Shown here: positions 16,119 through 24,347 of the stretch, piece after piece | Layout: every line of letters starts with the position of its first letter | Position numbering within the stretch: position 1 is the first letter of the stretch | DNA from: Phycisphaerae bacterium | GTDB taxonomy: Bacteria; Planctomycetota; Phycisphaerae; Phycisphaerales; SM1A02 | DNA length: 38,626 bases | Direction of reading: 5' to 3' | NCBI GenBank assembly: GCA_002711415.1 | Contig: PARI01000012.1 | Coordinates: 63,441-102,066 of the forward strand | Position numbers and translations under genes: made by a program | The notes under the pieces: model-generated | Databases searched by the model: none | Told to the model about the DNA's origin: nothing | The model's input: only the letters and a program-made list of their open reading frames with translations

Positions 16119-16909
16119 GCCGTCTTCTCCGCGTGAAGTTGCTCGCCGTTCCTGGCCCTGAGGATCGAGTCGACCTGTTGGAGCTGCTCCCGGTCGTTGA
16201 CCGCGAGCACATCCTCCGGCTCCAGGGCGTCGACCGCATCGATGATGCGACCCTGTTCCCGGTAGATGCCGACCAGGTCGGTGAGGTAGTACTCGCCCTT
16301 GGCGTTGTCATTCTCGATCAGGGGCAGGCTCTTAAAGAGCGTCCTCCCGTCGAAGCAGTAGTACCCGGGATTGATCTCGCGGATGGCCTTCTGCTGAGGG
16401 TCGGCGTCACGGTCCTCCACGATCGAGTCGAGTCGTCCGTTGGCATCACGGATGATCCTGCCGTAGCCGGAAGGATCGTCGAGGATCGACGTCGCCATGG
16501 TCAGCGCTGCCTTGTCCTGATGGTGCTTCAAGAGCAGTGTCTGCAGGGTCGAGGAGCGGATCAGGGGCGCATCTCCACAAAGGATGAGGATGTCCCCTTC
16601 GCGATCGGCATCAAAGACCCCGGCCGCCGACATGACGGCATGGCCGGTGCCCAGCTGCTCCTCCTGGACCGCCCAGTGGATGTCGTCATCATCCTTGTAG
16701 AACTCGCGGACCAGCTCGGCCCCGTGGCCGATGACCAGGACGATCTTCTCGATACCGCTTGCACGGGCTGCAGCGACGACCCAGTCGACGATCGGACGTC
16801 CGGCCGCCTCATGCATCACCTTCGGCAGATCGCTCTTCATCCTCGTGCCCTTTCCGGCGGCGAGAATGATCGCGGCGCTGTACCGGTTGCCGGTCTGATC
16901 CGTTGTCAT
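16115..16909 (-). CDS. GlmU-like uridylyltransferase, N-terminal domain only
   Basis: A 264-residue nucleotidyltransferase with the GlmU pyrophosphorylase signature 'LAAGKGTRMKSDLPKVMHEA', 'EEQLGTGHAVMSA', 'LCGDAPLI', 'GYGRIIRD', 'EINPGYYCFDG' and 'GEYYLTDLVGIYREQG'. It would form UDP-GlcNAc from GlcNAc-1-phosphate and UTP for peptidoglycan and outer-membrane glycans. Bacterial GlmU is ~450 residues and also carries a left-handed beta-helix acetyltransferase domain; that domain is absent and the next gene, prs, overlaps directly, so this is not a sequencing frameshift within the visible sequence. The acetyltransferase step must be done elsewhere. Position before prs supports a GlmU origin. 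Confidence 0.87.
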   Translation of the reverse strand: MTTDQTGNRYSAAIILAAGKGTRMKSDLPKVMHEAAGRPIVDWVVAAARASGIEKIVLVIGHGAELVREFYKDDDDIHWAVQEEQLGTGHAVMSAAGVFDADREGDILILCGDAPLIRSSTLQTLLLKHHQDKAALTMATSILDDPSGYGRIIRDANGRLDSIVEDRDADPQQKAIREINPGYYCFDGRTLFKSLPLIENDNAKGEYYLTDLVGIYREQGRIIDAVDALEPEDVLAVNDREQLQQVDSILRARNGEQLHAEKTA

Positions 16910-16937
16910 CGGCGTCGTCCCCCGGACACATGGTCAA

Positions 16938-17008
16938 CTGGCCCGCCTAGACTCGAACTAGGACTGCTTGTACCAAAAACAAGAGTGCTACCATTACACC
17001 ACGGGCCA
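16938..17008 (-). tRNA. tRNA-Gln(UUG)
   Basis: On the minus strand this folds as a full cloverleaf: acceptor UGGCCCG/CGGGCCA (7 bp with the U1-A72 pair typical of tRNA-Gln), D arm GUG...CAC, anticodon arm CUUGU-UUUUGGU-ACAAG, and T arm CCUAG-UUCGAGU-CUAGG. The anticodon loop places UUG at 34-36, specifying glutamine, and the discriminator base is G as expected for Gln. The 3' CCA is not encoded. It sits 28 bp upstream of glmU in the same direction and just downstream of a candidate structured RNA. Confidence 0.95.
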
Positions 17009-17087
17009 TCTTGGACATTGAATGTGTGCAGTTGCCTGGTTTCCACTCTGAACCCACCAATTGCCTCGGAAGGGACCATCCCGACCG

Positions 17088-17260
17088 TGTTCAGGAACGC
17101 CCGGAGGGCGTTCTGCGCGGTGAGCTGATCCCTTCAGGATTCGCATCCGTGGGGGGTGACCCAAGCCGCGGCTTGTGCGGGCGGGAGCACACTGAAGCCG
17201 CGAAGGCGTGCCCCATGCGGCGCCAGGAAGTCCTGTCACCGACGGCCCGAATCAACGAAC
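17088..17260 (-). ncRNA. Candidate rod-like structured RNA (6S-like), ~173 nt
   Basis: This intergenic stretch (17010-17335 has no credible gene) folds on the minus strand into one long interrupted rod. Nested pairs from outside in: UGUUC with GAACA at the ends, CGGUGA/UCACCG, CAGGA(c)UUC/GAAUCCUG, CGCAU/AUGCG, GGGG/CCCC, GCGGCUU/AAGCCGC (17195-17201 with 17168-17174) and GUGC/GCAC capping an 8-base loop. An 11-base one-sided bulge (AAGGGAUCAGC) opens the middle. A well-spaced promoter lies just upstream. Length and a long rod with a central opening are the hallmarks of 6S RNA, which binds RNA polymerase; I cannot confirm membership from sequence alone. A competing 8-bp hairpin at 17095-17113 near the 3' end may act in termination. 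Confidence 0.4.
17095..17113. repeat. Perfect 8-bp inverted repeat
   Basis: GAACGCCC-gga-GGGCGTTC. It is the strongest local hairpin in the tRNA-Gln upstream region and sits at the predicted 3' end of the candidate RNA. No T-run follows on either strand, so a classic intrinsic terminator is not supported. Confidence 0.6.
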
Positions 17261-17265
17261 AGGGC

Positions 17266-17293
17266 ATGATACAGGGACTTCACTCGAATTCAA
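17266..17293 (-). promoter_or_regulatory. Putative housekeeping promoter for the candidate ncRNA
   Basis: On the minus strand: -35 TTGAAT (17293-17288), 16-bp spacer, -10 TATCAT (17271-17266, five of six matches to consensus). Transcription would begin near 17260, exactly at the outer 5' base of the predicted RNA rod. Spacing and the -10 are good; the -35 has four matches. Confidence 0.5.
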
Positions 17294-17335
17294 GCACGCC
17301 ACAGCCTGCGTGGATGGCGGGGGCCCAAAGGCGGT

Positions 17336-18502
17336 TCAACGCTGCCGGGAGCGGGCCTGCCGCTCCAGTTCCATCCTCCGGCGGTGGAGCCTCTTGAACT
17401 CGAAGACGGTGGTGGGTCGATCACAGCAGCCATCGGTCGAGGCCATCGCTCCGAGCGGATAGATGATGAAGTCATCATGCACCTCGTACACGGGGTTGGA
17501 CCCCATTGCGAGGAGGGCCTCGTACAGCTCGACCAGGTGCTCGCGGCCCAGCTGGATCGGGTGTTCATCCGGGTGATGCGTCGCGCCGAACGGGTAGTCG
17601 TCACCCGGCGTGTTGCTCATCTCGATATGTGTGCCAAGCACATGGCAGGTCGGCTTGTCGGTGGTGAATTCGACCAGCCTCTGGATCGACGTCGTGTACT
17701 GGCTGAAGTTGGAGATGTAGAGCCTGCCTGGATAGAGGGTGTCGCCCGTGAAGAGGATGCCCGTCCGTCGGTCGTACAGCGCAACGTGGGCCGACTGGTG
17801 TCCCGGGATCGGGATCACGTCGATGATCCGGTCACCCAGGTCATACTCGACGATCTGCTCTGGCCAGTCGCGGACCCCGAAGAAGCTGGCCACGCTGGAC
17901 GAGTTCAACCCGACGACCGTGGTGTCCGGCTGCCCCTGGAACTGGCCGTCACCCGCCACGTGGTCCCCGTGTCCGTGCGAGTGGCTGACGATCAGCTCGA
18001 TCGACTCCTTGCCATTGGCCTGCAGCCAGGAGTCGATGACGTCATACACCGCACCGCTGATGTCGATGCCGCCGGCCCCCGTGTCCTGCATCAGGACCTT
18101 GTCCTGGCCGAACAGCAGGTAGATGAACGGTGCCTCGAAGTTCGTGCACAGGGACTGTCTCAGGATCCAGAAGTCGTCGTTGTATCGATGCACCTGGATG
18201 TCAGGCTCGCTGCTGCAGGAGGCTCCGTTGATCCATGAACCCGGGAAGACGCCCGACTGGATACGGCTGGGGCCCCAGGAGGCGAGGAGGATTCCGAGGT
18301 CCTCGCCGTCGATCACACCGTCCTCGTTGATGTCGAACTGTGGGTTCGTGCCCGCCCAGTTGGCCAGCAGCAGCCCCAGATCCTCACCATCGACGACTTC
18401 ATCACCGTTCAGGTCGGCCGGTACGCATCCGGAACCATGCAGTCCCGTGGTGAGACCGAGCCCGAGCAGTGTCATGATGAGCATGTGCGACCGTGTCTTC
18501 AC
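17336..18502 (-). CDS. Secreted metallo-beta-lactamase-fold hydrolase with N-terminal dockerin-like pair
   Basis: A 388-residue exported protein. After a signal peptide ('MLIMTLLGLGLTTGLHG') come two EF-hand-like, dockerin type I repeats: 'ADLNGDEVVDGEDLGLLLAN' and 'FDINEDGVIDGEDLGILLAS'. The rest is a metallo-beta-lactamase fold with the metal motif 'VSHSHGHGDHVAGDG', then 'IPIPGHQSAHVALYD', 'FTGDTLYPGRLYISN' and a late His in 'HVLGTHIEM'. The substrate is unknown; the family includes lactonases, thioesterases and phosphodiesterases. In Phycisphaerae such repeats normally end a protein; here they directly follow the signal peptide. I chose GTG 18502 ('MKTRSHMLIM', basic n-region); ATG 18484 is an alternative, and longer in-frame starts make no signal peptide. 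Divergent from the aldehyde dehydrogenase. Confidence 0.82.
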   Translation of the reverse strand: MKTRSHMLIMTLLGLGLTTGLHGSGCVPADLNGDEVVDGEDLGLLLANWAGTNPQFDINEDGVIDGEDLGILLASWGPSRIQSGVFPGSWINGASCSSEPDIQVHRYNDDFWILRQSLCTNFEAPFIYLLFGQDKVLMQDTGAGGIDISGAVYDVIDSWLQANGKESIELIVSHSHGHGDHVAGDGQFQGQPDTTVVGLNSSSVASFFGVRDWPEQIVEYDLGDRIIDVIPIPGHQSAHVALYDRRTGILFTGDTLYPGRLYISNFSQYTTSIQRLVEFTTDKPTCHVLGTHIEMSNTPGDDYPFGATHHPDEHPIQLGREHLVELYEALLAMGSNPVYEVHDDFIIYPLGAMASTDGCCDRPTTVFEFKRLHRRRMELERQARSRQR

Positions 18503-18585
18503 GAAGTGAATTGTCCCACCAAACAGACCGGCGCCAAGTTCAATTCCTTGATGGATGGCTTCATGTCCGGGAACACGGCCGTTCC

Positions 18586-18594
18586 TGCTATGAT
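18586..18594 (+). promoter_or_regulatory. Extended -10 promoter for aldehyde dehydrogenase
   Basis: TGC-TATGAT, an extended -10 element (TGn plus five of six matches) 30 bp before ATG 18624, with a GGAG ribosome-binding site between them. No good -35 was found at the expected distance, which is usual for extended -10 promoters. Confidence 0.4.
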
Positions 18595-18623
18595 GAGTCC
18601 CCAATTCCACGGAGAAGAGAACG

Positions 18624-20003
18624 ATGACGACCACGACAAGCGATCAGGTGATCCAGTCGATCAATCCCGCCACAGGCGAGATCTTCGCCTCGCTGGAGAT
18701 GTCCCCGCTGGAGGACGTCCCACGGATCATCTCCCGCGCAAGGCAGGCCCAGCCCGGCTGGGCCGCGATGGACGCGACCGAGCGTGCCGCGATCATCGCC
18801 AAGGCAGGTCCGAGGCTCGTCGAGGAGTCCGAGCGGATCGGTCGCATGCTCACCGAGGAGATGGGCAAGCCGCTGAACGAGGCCATCGGTGAAGTGAAGC
18901 ACTCCGGCGAGTCGCTCGATGCGCAGCTCGAGGAGATCGTCGAGGCCCTCAAGCCACGGGAACTCAGGGATGAGAACACCATCACGACGATGCAGATGGA
19001 TCCGTACGGAGTCTGCGTGTCGATCACGCCATGGAACTTCCCGATCCTGATGCCGCACTCCACCGTGATCCCGGCCCTGGTCGCGGGCAACACCGTGATC
19101 CTGAAGCCGTCGGAAGAGACCACCGCCGTCGCGATCGAGTACGTCTCGATCCTCAACGAGTTCCTGCCGGAGAATGTCCTGCAGGTCGTCGTCGGTGACG
19201 AGCGTCACGGCAAGGCCCTGGTCAAGGGCGATGTCAACCTGATCGCCTTCACCGGAAGCCGTGAAGCCGGACAGCACATCCTCGCGACCGCGGGTGCCGA
19301 CCTGAAGCGGGTGATCCTCGAGCTGGGGGGCAAGGATCCGATGATCGTCCTTCATGATGCCGACATCGATGCCGCGGCCGACTTCGCGGTCAACAACAGC
19401 TTCAGGAACGCGGGCCAGGTCTGCGTCAGCACCGAGCGGATCTACGTGGACAAGCGAATCGAGTCGGAGTTCGAGGCCGCGATGATCGAGCGGACCAACA
19501 AGTTGATCCAGGGCAACGGGCTGGACCCGGACACCCGGATCGGGCCGATGATCAACTCGAACCAGAAGCAGAAGGTGCTCGCCCAGCTGGAGAAGGCCGG
19601 CCAGGAGGGTGCCCGGGTCGTCATGGGTGGTGGAGCCGGTGAAGGCAACTTCGTCCCGTTGACGATCCTCTCCGACCTGAACCATGACATGGAGATCATG
19701 CGGGAGGAGACGTTCGGTCCCATCGCGTGCGTCATGAGCTTCGAAGACGAGGACAACGCCGTCGACCTGGCCAACGACACGCCGTTCGGTCTCGGGGCCG
19801 CGATCTTCTCCAAGGATGTCCAGCGTGCGTCCAGGCTCGCTTCCGGAATGACCGCGGGCATGGTCGGCATCAACAAAGGATGCGGTGGTGCCAAGGGATC
19901 GCCATGGGTCGGCGCCCAGCAGTCGGGCTACGGGTTCCACTCGGGCCCGGAGGGTCACCGGCAGTTTGCGCAACTGCGGACCATCAGCGTTCCTGTCTCC
20001 TGA
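18624..20003 (+). CDS. NAD(P)-dependent aldehyde dehydrogenase, succinate-semialdehyde type
   Basis: A 459-residue ALDH. Seen: 'SITPWNFPILM' (cofactor loop, catalytic Asn), 'GNTVILKPSEETT', 'IAFTGSREAG' (Rossmann glycine loop), catalytic Glu233 in 'ILELGGKDP', and the nucleophile Cys267 in 'NAGQVCVSTERIYV'. 'MREETFGPIACVMSF' and the C-terminal 'SGYGFHSGPEGHRQF' are standard. The 'NAGQVC' context and overall length fit succinate-semialdehyde or related short-chain aldehyde dehydrogenases, but ALDH substrate calls from sequence are weak. Cytoplasmic. ATG 18624 is preceded by GGAG at a normal distance and by an extended -10 promoter. Confidence 0.92.
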   Translation: MTTTTSDQVIQSINPATGEIFASLEMSPLEDVPRIISRARQAQPGWAAMDATERAAIIAKAGPRLVEESERIGRMLTEEMGKPLNEAIGEVKHSGESLDAQLEEIVEALKPRELRDENTITTMQMDPYGVCVSITPWNFPILMPHSTVIPALVAGNTVILKPSEETTAVAIEYVSILNEFLPENVLQVVVGDERHGKALVKGDVNLIAFTGSREAGQHILATAGADLKRVILELGGKDPMIVLHDADIDAAADFAVNNSFRNAGQVCVSTERIYVDKRIESEFEAAMIERTNKLIQGNGLDPDTRIGPMINSNQKQKVLAQLEKAGQEGARVVMGGGAGEGNFVPLTILSDLNHDMEIMREETFGPIACVMSFEDEDNAVDLANDTPFGLGAAIFSKDVQRASRLASGMTAGMVGINKGCGGAKGSPWVGAQQSGYGFHSGPEGHRQFAQLRTISVPVS

Positions 20004-20076
20004 ATAGATGTCACCTGAATCGTGCATTTGTCGATGAGATGGACGTCGATGCCCCTATCATGAATGCATCGAAAAC

Positions 20077-20760
20077 GTGTCCGGCGGAGCCCGCGGTTCA
20101 TTGACGACGTTCGACGAGACAATCAAGCTTCAGCAGCCTGATGCACAGGTGCTCATCGCGGCATACAGCTGCGGCTGCTTTCCCATGGCTGATCCGACGA
20201 CCGGACTGATCGACTGGTACTCGCCCGATCCCCGCGGCGTGCTGCCGCTTGATCGCTTCCACGTGCCAAGGTCGCTGGCTCGCGTGGTACGGCAGGAACG
20301 ATTCGAGATCCATGTCGACAGGTCGTTCCACGAGGTGCTGACCCAGTGCTCGCGGCTTGGCCAGGCACCGGAGCAGAACTGGCTCGACCCTCGGATCATG
20401 GAGGCGGTCATGCAACTGCACCGAATGGGGATGGCTCACAGCGTTGAGGCCTGGAGCGACGGCCGGCTCGTCGGCGGCCTCTACGGCATCAGTCTTGGGG
20501 GGGCCTTCTTCGGCGAGAGCATGTTCTGTCGTCCTGGTGACGGTGGGCGGGATGCGTCCAAGGTCTGCCTGGTCCACCTGGTCCGAAGGCTCCGTGACCG
20601 GGGATACCGGCTGCTTGACGTCCAGTTCGTCAACGACCACCTCAGGCAGTTCGGGGTCGTCGAGATCCCGGTCCACGAGTACGACCAGGCCCTCGAGGAG
20701 GCCCTTCGGACCGAGTGCCGCTTCGTCGAGCCGGCACAAACGATCGCAGGGTCGATGTAA
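20077..20760 (+). CDS. aat: Leucyl/phenylalanyl-tRNA-protein transferase
   Basis: A 227-residue Aat, which adds Leu or Phe to N-terminal Lys/Arg of proteins, marking them for ClpS/ClpAP degradation. Family motifs: 'LIAAYSCGCFPMAD' near the start, 'IDWYSPDPRGVLPLD', 'TQCSRLGQAPEQNWLDPRIM' (partly: 'QNWLDPRIMEAV'), 'HSVEAWSDGRLVGGLYGISL', 'FFGESMFCRPGDGGRDASKV' and 'DVQFVNDHLRQFG'. Start choice is open: GTG 20077 has no clear ribosome-binding site, while TTG 20101 (8 codons later) has GGAG 11 bases upstream; both keep all motifs. It lies 73 bp after the aldehyde dehydrogenase. Confidence 0.94.
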   Translation: MSGGARGSLTTFDETIKLQQPDAQVLIAAYSCGCFPMADPTTGLIDWYSPDPRGVLPLDRFHVPRSLARVVRQERFEIHVDRSFHEVLTQCSRLGQAPEQNWLDPRIMEAVMQLHRMGMAHSVEAWSDGRLVGGLYGISLGGAFFGESMFCRPGDGGRDASKVCLVHLVRRLRDRGYRLLDVQFVNDHLRQFGVVEIPVHEYDQALEEALRTECRFVEPAQTIAGSM

Positions 20761-20835
20761 AGGCTGCCAAGAACGCTTCCATCGGGATACACTCTGTGAA
20801 GCAGGGACAGGTAGGTCCCGCAGTGGCGTTCATGG

Positions 20836-23124
20836 ATGATTCAATTGGCTCGACCCCGCCACATCCTCGACTCGATGTTTCACAGGCGTCTGCTCCTGCT
20901 GGCGCTGCTGATGTTCCTGCCGATCGCGCTGCTCGGGGCGCAGTTGATCCGCCTGACCGTGGTCGAGGCCGATGAGTACAGGGCGATCGCCGAGCAGCGA
21001 CTTGATCGAACCCGCTGGCTGCCCACCTGGAGAGGGACCATCCGTGATCGCCATGGACGGCCTCTGGCCATCGACATGCCCAGCGATGATGTTGCGATAC
21101 CGTACGAGCTGATCAGTGGAGAGTGGTCGGTCAGCCAGGCGGCCAGGGCGGCCAGGCGCAAGTCGGGTTCGGCTACGTGGGCCATGCTGGATCCCGAGCA
21201 GCGACAGGCATCCATCGAGCAGGAACTGCCGGAGTACGAGGGACGGGCCCGTCACATCCTGTCTCTGGTCTCGGAGCAGGGGGAACTGGGGCATCAGCAG
21301 TTGCAGCAGCGACTGGACCAGATCAAGCAACGCGTGCACACCCTGAGGACCTCGGTCTGGGATCGCCAGCGGCGCATGGAGGCCGAGCAGTTCGATGATG
21401 ATGCCGATCGAACATGGAAGGGACGACCGATCCGGGAACAACGACAGGCGCATGTCGTCCTGCGACAGGTCGAGGAGGAGACCGCCTTCCTCTTTCGCAA
21501 GGCGGCCAGCGAGCATCCGGAGATGATCGAGGTCCAGGACTCGACCGCCCGGGTCAATCCATGGGACCAGGTGGATGTACTTCTTGAACGAGACAGCTTT
21601 CCATCACCGATTCGCAGTGATCAACCACTGCCGGTAACCGTCCACGGGGTCGGGGATCACCTGGTCGGCTCGGTCCGTGGCCAGGTCTGGCCGGAGGACA
21701 TCCAGCGGCGACCATTCCGAGATCCGGATACAGGCCGGATCGATCTCGGTGGATACCGCGTCGGGAACGATACCGTTGGCTCGAGTGGGATCGAGGACAC
21801 GTTCGAAGATCATCTCAGGGGGTCGCGAGGGTCGGTTCATACGCGGTTGGACACCCTGGAGACCACCCGGCTGGAGCCGGTACCGGGTGACGACCTGGAC
21901 CTGACGATCGATGTCTCCCTCCAGGCCAGGATCCAGGCATTGCTGGAGCCCGAGGTCGGGCTTGCCGTGGTCCAGCAGTACCACAGGGGATGGAACTCCG
22001 ATGGTTCACCAAAGGCCGGTCCGCTGCCACTGGGCTGGGAGCTCAACGGGGCGGTCGTTGTCATGGACGTCGAATCGGCCGATGTGCTTGCAGCCGTCAG
22101 CAGTCCGACCCTCGCACACGGTCGGTCGATGAGCAAGGCCAGGCGTGCCGATGACCAGCCGCAGTTGAACCGGGCGATCGAGGGCGTCTACCAGCCCGGA
22201 TCGATCGTCAAGCCGCTGGTCCTGGCTGCCGCGTTGGAGGAGGACGTCATCGCGCCCGGAGCAACGATCCAGTGCAATGGCCACTACTTCCCCAACACGC
22301 CCGACAGCGCTCGCTGCTGGATCTACAGGCCACCCGTATTCGCAACGCATTCGGGTGGTACCGGCAAAGGGCTCGGTGGATCCGAGGCGATCGCCCGAAG
22401 CTGCAACATCTACTTCTACACCCTGGCCGACCGACTGGGCATCCAGCGGATGGTCGACTGGTATCACTCCTTCGGTCTTGGGGTTCCGCTCGGTTCGGGT
22501 GCGGCCAACGAGACACGCGGCATTCTTCCGGACCAGGAGCAGATCAGTCGCCTGCTGCAACGAGGTGACCGGTTCTCCCAGATCCTCCTGGGGATCGGTC
22601 AGGGGCCGATGGCCTGGTCGCCGCTGCAGGCCGCCAACGCCTATGCGACCCTTGCACGACATGGACGGATCAAGGACGCCCGGCTGGTCCGGGACGTATC
22701 GCCGCTGCGCACCGGCGACCTCATGCTTGAACCGGCGCACGTGGCGGTGGTGCTGGAAGGCATGAGGCAGGTCCTTTCCGAACGACATGGCAGTGGCTCG
22801 AGCATCCGGATGGCCGACGGATCGCGTGAGAAGATCATCAATGCCGAGGGCATCATCACCTGGGGCAAGACCGGGACGGCACAGACCACGCCCTTGCGTC
22901 TGGATTCGGACGGGGATGGTACCCGGGAGACCGTGATTCCCGATGCCGACCACGCGTGGTTCGTCGGCCTGGTGGGCAACGAATCCGATCGGACACCCAG
23001 GTACGCCATCGCCGTGCTGCTGGAACATGCCGGTTCAGGTGGGCGGGCGGCCGGACCGCTGGCCAACCAGGTCATTCGGGCACTGCAGGCCGAGGGCTAC
23101 CTTGAGACCGGAGTTTCGCGATGA
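20836..23124 (+). CDS. mrdA: Penicillin-binding protein 2 (elongasome transpeptidase)
   Basis: A 762-residue class B PBP that crosslinks peptidoglycan in the cell-elongation machine. One membrane helix near the N-terminus ('LLLLALLMFLPIALLGAQLI'), then the pedestal ('GTIRDRHGRPLAIDMPSDDV'), and the transpeptidase with SxxK Ser456 in 'YQPGSIVKPLV', SxN 522-524 in 'IARSCNIYFY' and KTG 678-680 in 'TWGKTGTAQTT'. It is longer than usual (~630) mainly because of a charged, Gln/Arg/Glu-rich, coiled-coil-like segment at about 100-220. The stop overlaps the rodA start (ATGA, 23121-23124), fixing the PBP2-RodA pairing. Start 20836 is the first ATG in frame; ATG 20875 ('MFHRRLLLL') is an alternative. 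Confidence 0.93.
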   Translation: MIQLARPRHILDSMFHRRLLLLALLMFLPIALLGAQLIRLTVVEADEYRAIAEQRLDRTRWLPTWRGTIRDRHGRPLAIDMPSDDVAIPYELISGEWSVSQAARAARRKSGSATWAMLDPEQRQASIEQELPEYEGRARHILSLVSEQGELGHQQLQQRLDQIKQRVHTLRTSVWDRQRRMEAEQFDDDADRTWKGRPIREQRQAHVVLRQVEEETAFLFRKAASEHPEMIEVQDSTARVNPWDQVDVLLERDSFPSPIRSDQPLPVTVHGVGDHLVGSVRGQVWPEDIQRRPFRDPDTGRIDLGGYRVGNDTVGSSGIEDTFEDHLRGSRGSVHTRLDTLETTRLEPVPGDDLDLTIDVSLQARIQALLEPEVGLAVVQQYHRGWNSDGSPKAGPLPLGWELNGAVVVMDVESADVLAAVSSPTLAHGRSMSKARRADDQPQLNRAIEGVYQPGSIVKPLVLAAALEEDVIAPGATIQCNGHYFPNTPDSARCWIYRPPVFATHSGGTGKGLGGSEAIARSCNIYFYTLADRLGIQRMVDWYHSFGLGVPLGSGAANETRGILPDQEQISRLLQRGDRFSQILLGIGQGPMAWSPLQAANAYATLARHGRIKDARLVRDVSPLRTGDLMLEPAHVAVVLEGMRQVLSERHGSGSSIRMADGSREKIINAEGIITWGKTGTAQTTPLRLDSDGDGTRETVIPDADHAWFVGLVGNESDRTPRYAIAVLLEHAGSGGRAAGPLANQVIRALQAEGYLETGVSR

Positions 23125-24347
23125 GCCAGGTCACCATGCCCACCACCCACGCAGGAACCGACGATCATGCACGCGTGGCGATCACCTCGGCCCCCAGGTC
23201 GATCGAGCGACCTCGCATCGCCTGGTTGAACTTCGGCTGGGTCGTCGTGGTCGCGGCCATGGTCCTCTCGATCGTGGGCATCATTGCAATCGGGACGACC
23301 GAGCAGGGTTTCGCCACGAGACAGATGGTCTTCCTTCCAGTTGCTTTGCTGGTGGCGGCGGGGGTCGCATGCCTTCACCACCGCTCGGCCCGGCAGGTGT
23401 CATGGATCTGCTACTGGCTGGTGATCGCCCTGTTGGTCTTCGTCCTGATCAAGGGCGTGCCTCAGTGGCTGGTCACGCCGCGCAACGGCGCCCGACGATG
23501 GATCTCGCTCGGGCTCATCGACGTGCAGCCGTCCGAGCTGGCCAAGATCGCCTGGGTGCTCGCGATCGCATCATGGTTGCGATTCCGAAGGAACCATCGT
23601 CACCTGCGAGGACTGCTGGTGCCGTTTCTCTTGACCCTGCTTCCGATCGGTCTGATCCTCCTGGAGCCCGACCTGGGCATGGCGATGCTCTTCATTCCGA
23701 CGCTGCTGGCGATGCTGGTCGTCGCCGGTGCACGCCTCAAGCACATGATGGCGATCGTCCTGCTCGGCCTCGTCGTCGCACCATTGGCCTATCCGGTCCT
23801 TCGACCGCACCAGAAGGCGCGCATCGACGCGATGGTCGCCCAGGTCATGGGCGATGATCGCTATGCCGACGACATCGGGTTCCAGGGGTTGAGGGCGATG
23901 ACCGTCGTCGGATCCGGTGGAGTCGAGGGCGTCGGTGTCGAGCATGCCGAGGCCCTGGTGCAGTTCAATGCACTGCCGGAGGATCACAACGACATGATCT
24001 TCGCCGTCATCTGCTGCCGCTGGGGACTGCTTGGTGGGGCGATGATCTGGATGTTGTTCATGGCGCTTTCGCTCGGGGGGCTGCTGATCGCCTCGATGAG
24101 CCGTGATCCCTTTGCGAGAATCGTCGCGGTGGGAATATCCACGATGATCTTCCTCCAGATGCTGATCAACACGGGAATGACCATCGGGCTGTTCCCCATC
24201 ACCGGGATGACCCTGCCGCTGGTCAGCTACGGTGGCTCGAGCCTGGTGACCACCTGGATCATGATCGGGCTGCTTCTGGGCATCGCCCTGCGTCGGCCGA
24301 GACCGCTGACCCCTCCGAGCTTCGAGTTCGACGAGGAACGATCATGA
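23121..24347 (+). CDS. rodA: SEDS glycosyltransferase RodA
   Basis: A 408-residue multi-pass inner-membrane SEDS protein that polymerises lipid II with PBP2. Signature segments: 'RNGARRWISLGLIDVQPSEL' followed by 'AKIAWVLAIA', 'LLEPDLGMAMLFIP', 'LPEDHNDMIFAVICCRWGLL' (partly quoted) and 'FPITGMTLPLVSYGGSSLV', which contains the terminal conserved loop of the RodA/FtsW family. Pairing with PBP2 rather than with a PBP3/FtsI gene favours RodA over FtsW. Both ends overlap neighbours by 4 bp (mrdA and rsmG), so the run is probably one transcript with coupled translation. Confidence 0.93.
   Translation: MSQVTMPTTHAGTDDHARVAITSAPRSIERPRIAWLNFGWVVVVAAMVLSIVGIIAIGTTEQGFATRQMVFLPVALLVAAGVACLHHRSARQVSWICYWLVIALLVFVLIKGVPQWLVTPRNGARRWISLGLIDVQPSELAKIAWVLAIASWLRFRRNHRHLRGLLVPFLLTLLPIGLILLEPDLGMAMLFIPTLLAMLVVAGARLKHMMAIVLLGLVVAPLAYPVLRPHQKARIDAMVAQVMGDDRYADDIGFQGLRAMTVVGSGGVEGVGVEHAEALVQFNALPEDHNDMIFAVICCRWGLLGGAMIWMLFMALSLGGLLIASMSRDPFARIVAVGISTMIFLQMLINTGMTIGLFPITGMTLPLVSYGGSSLVTTWIMIGLLLGIALRRPRPLTPPSFEFDEERS

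Noticed and set aside
17011-17397. 128-codon plus-strand frame upstream of the tRNA-Gln
   Set aside because: No homology, Pro/Gly/Arg-rich, overlaps the end of the secreted hydrolase gene, and crosses the strong RNA stems; better explained as noncoding.
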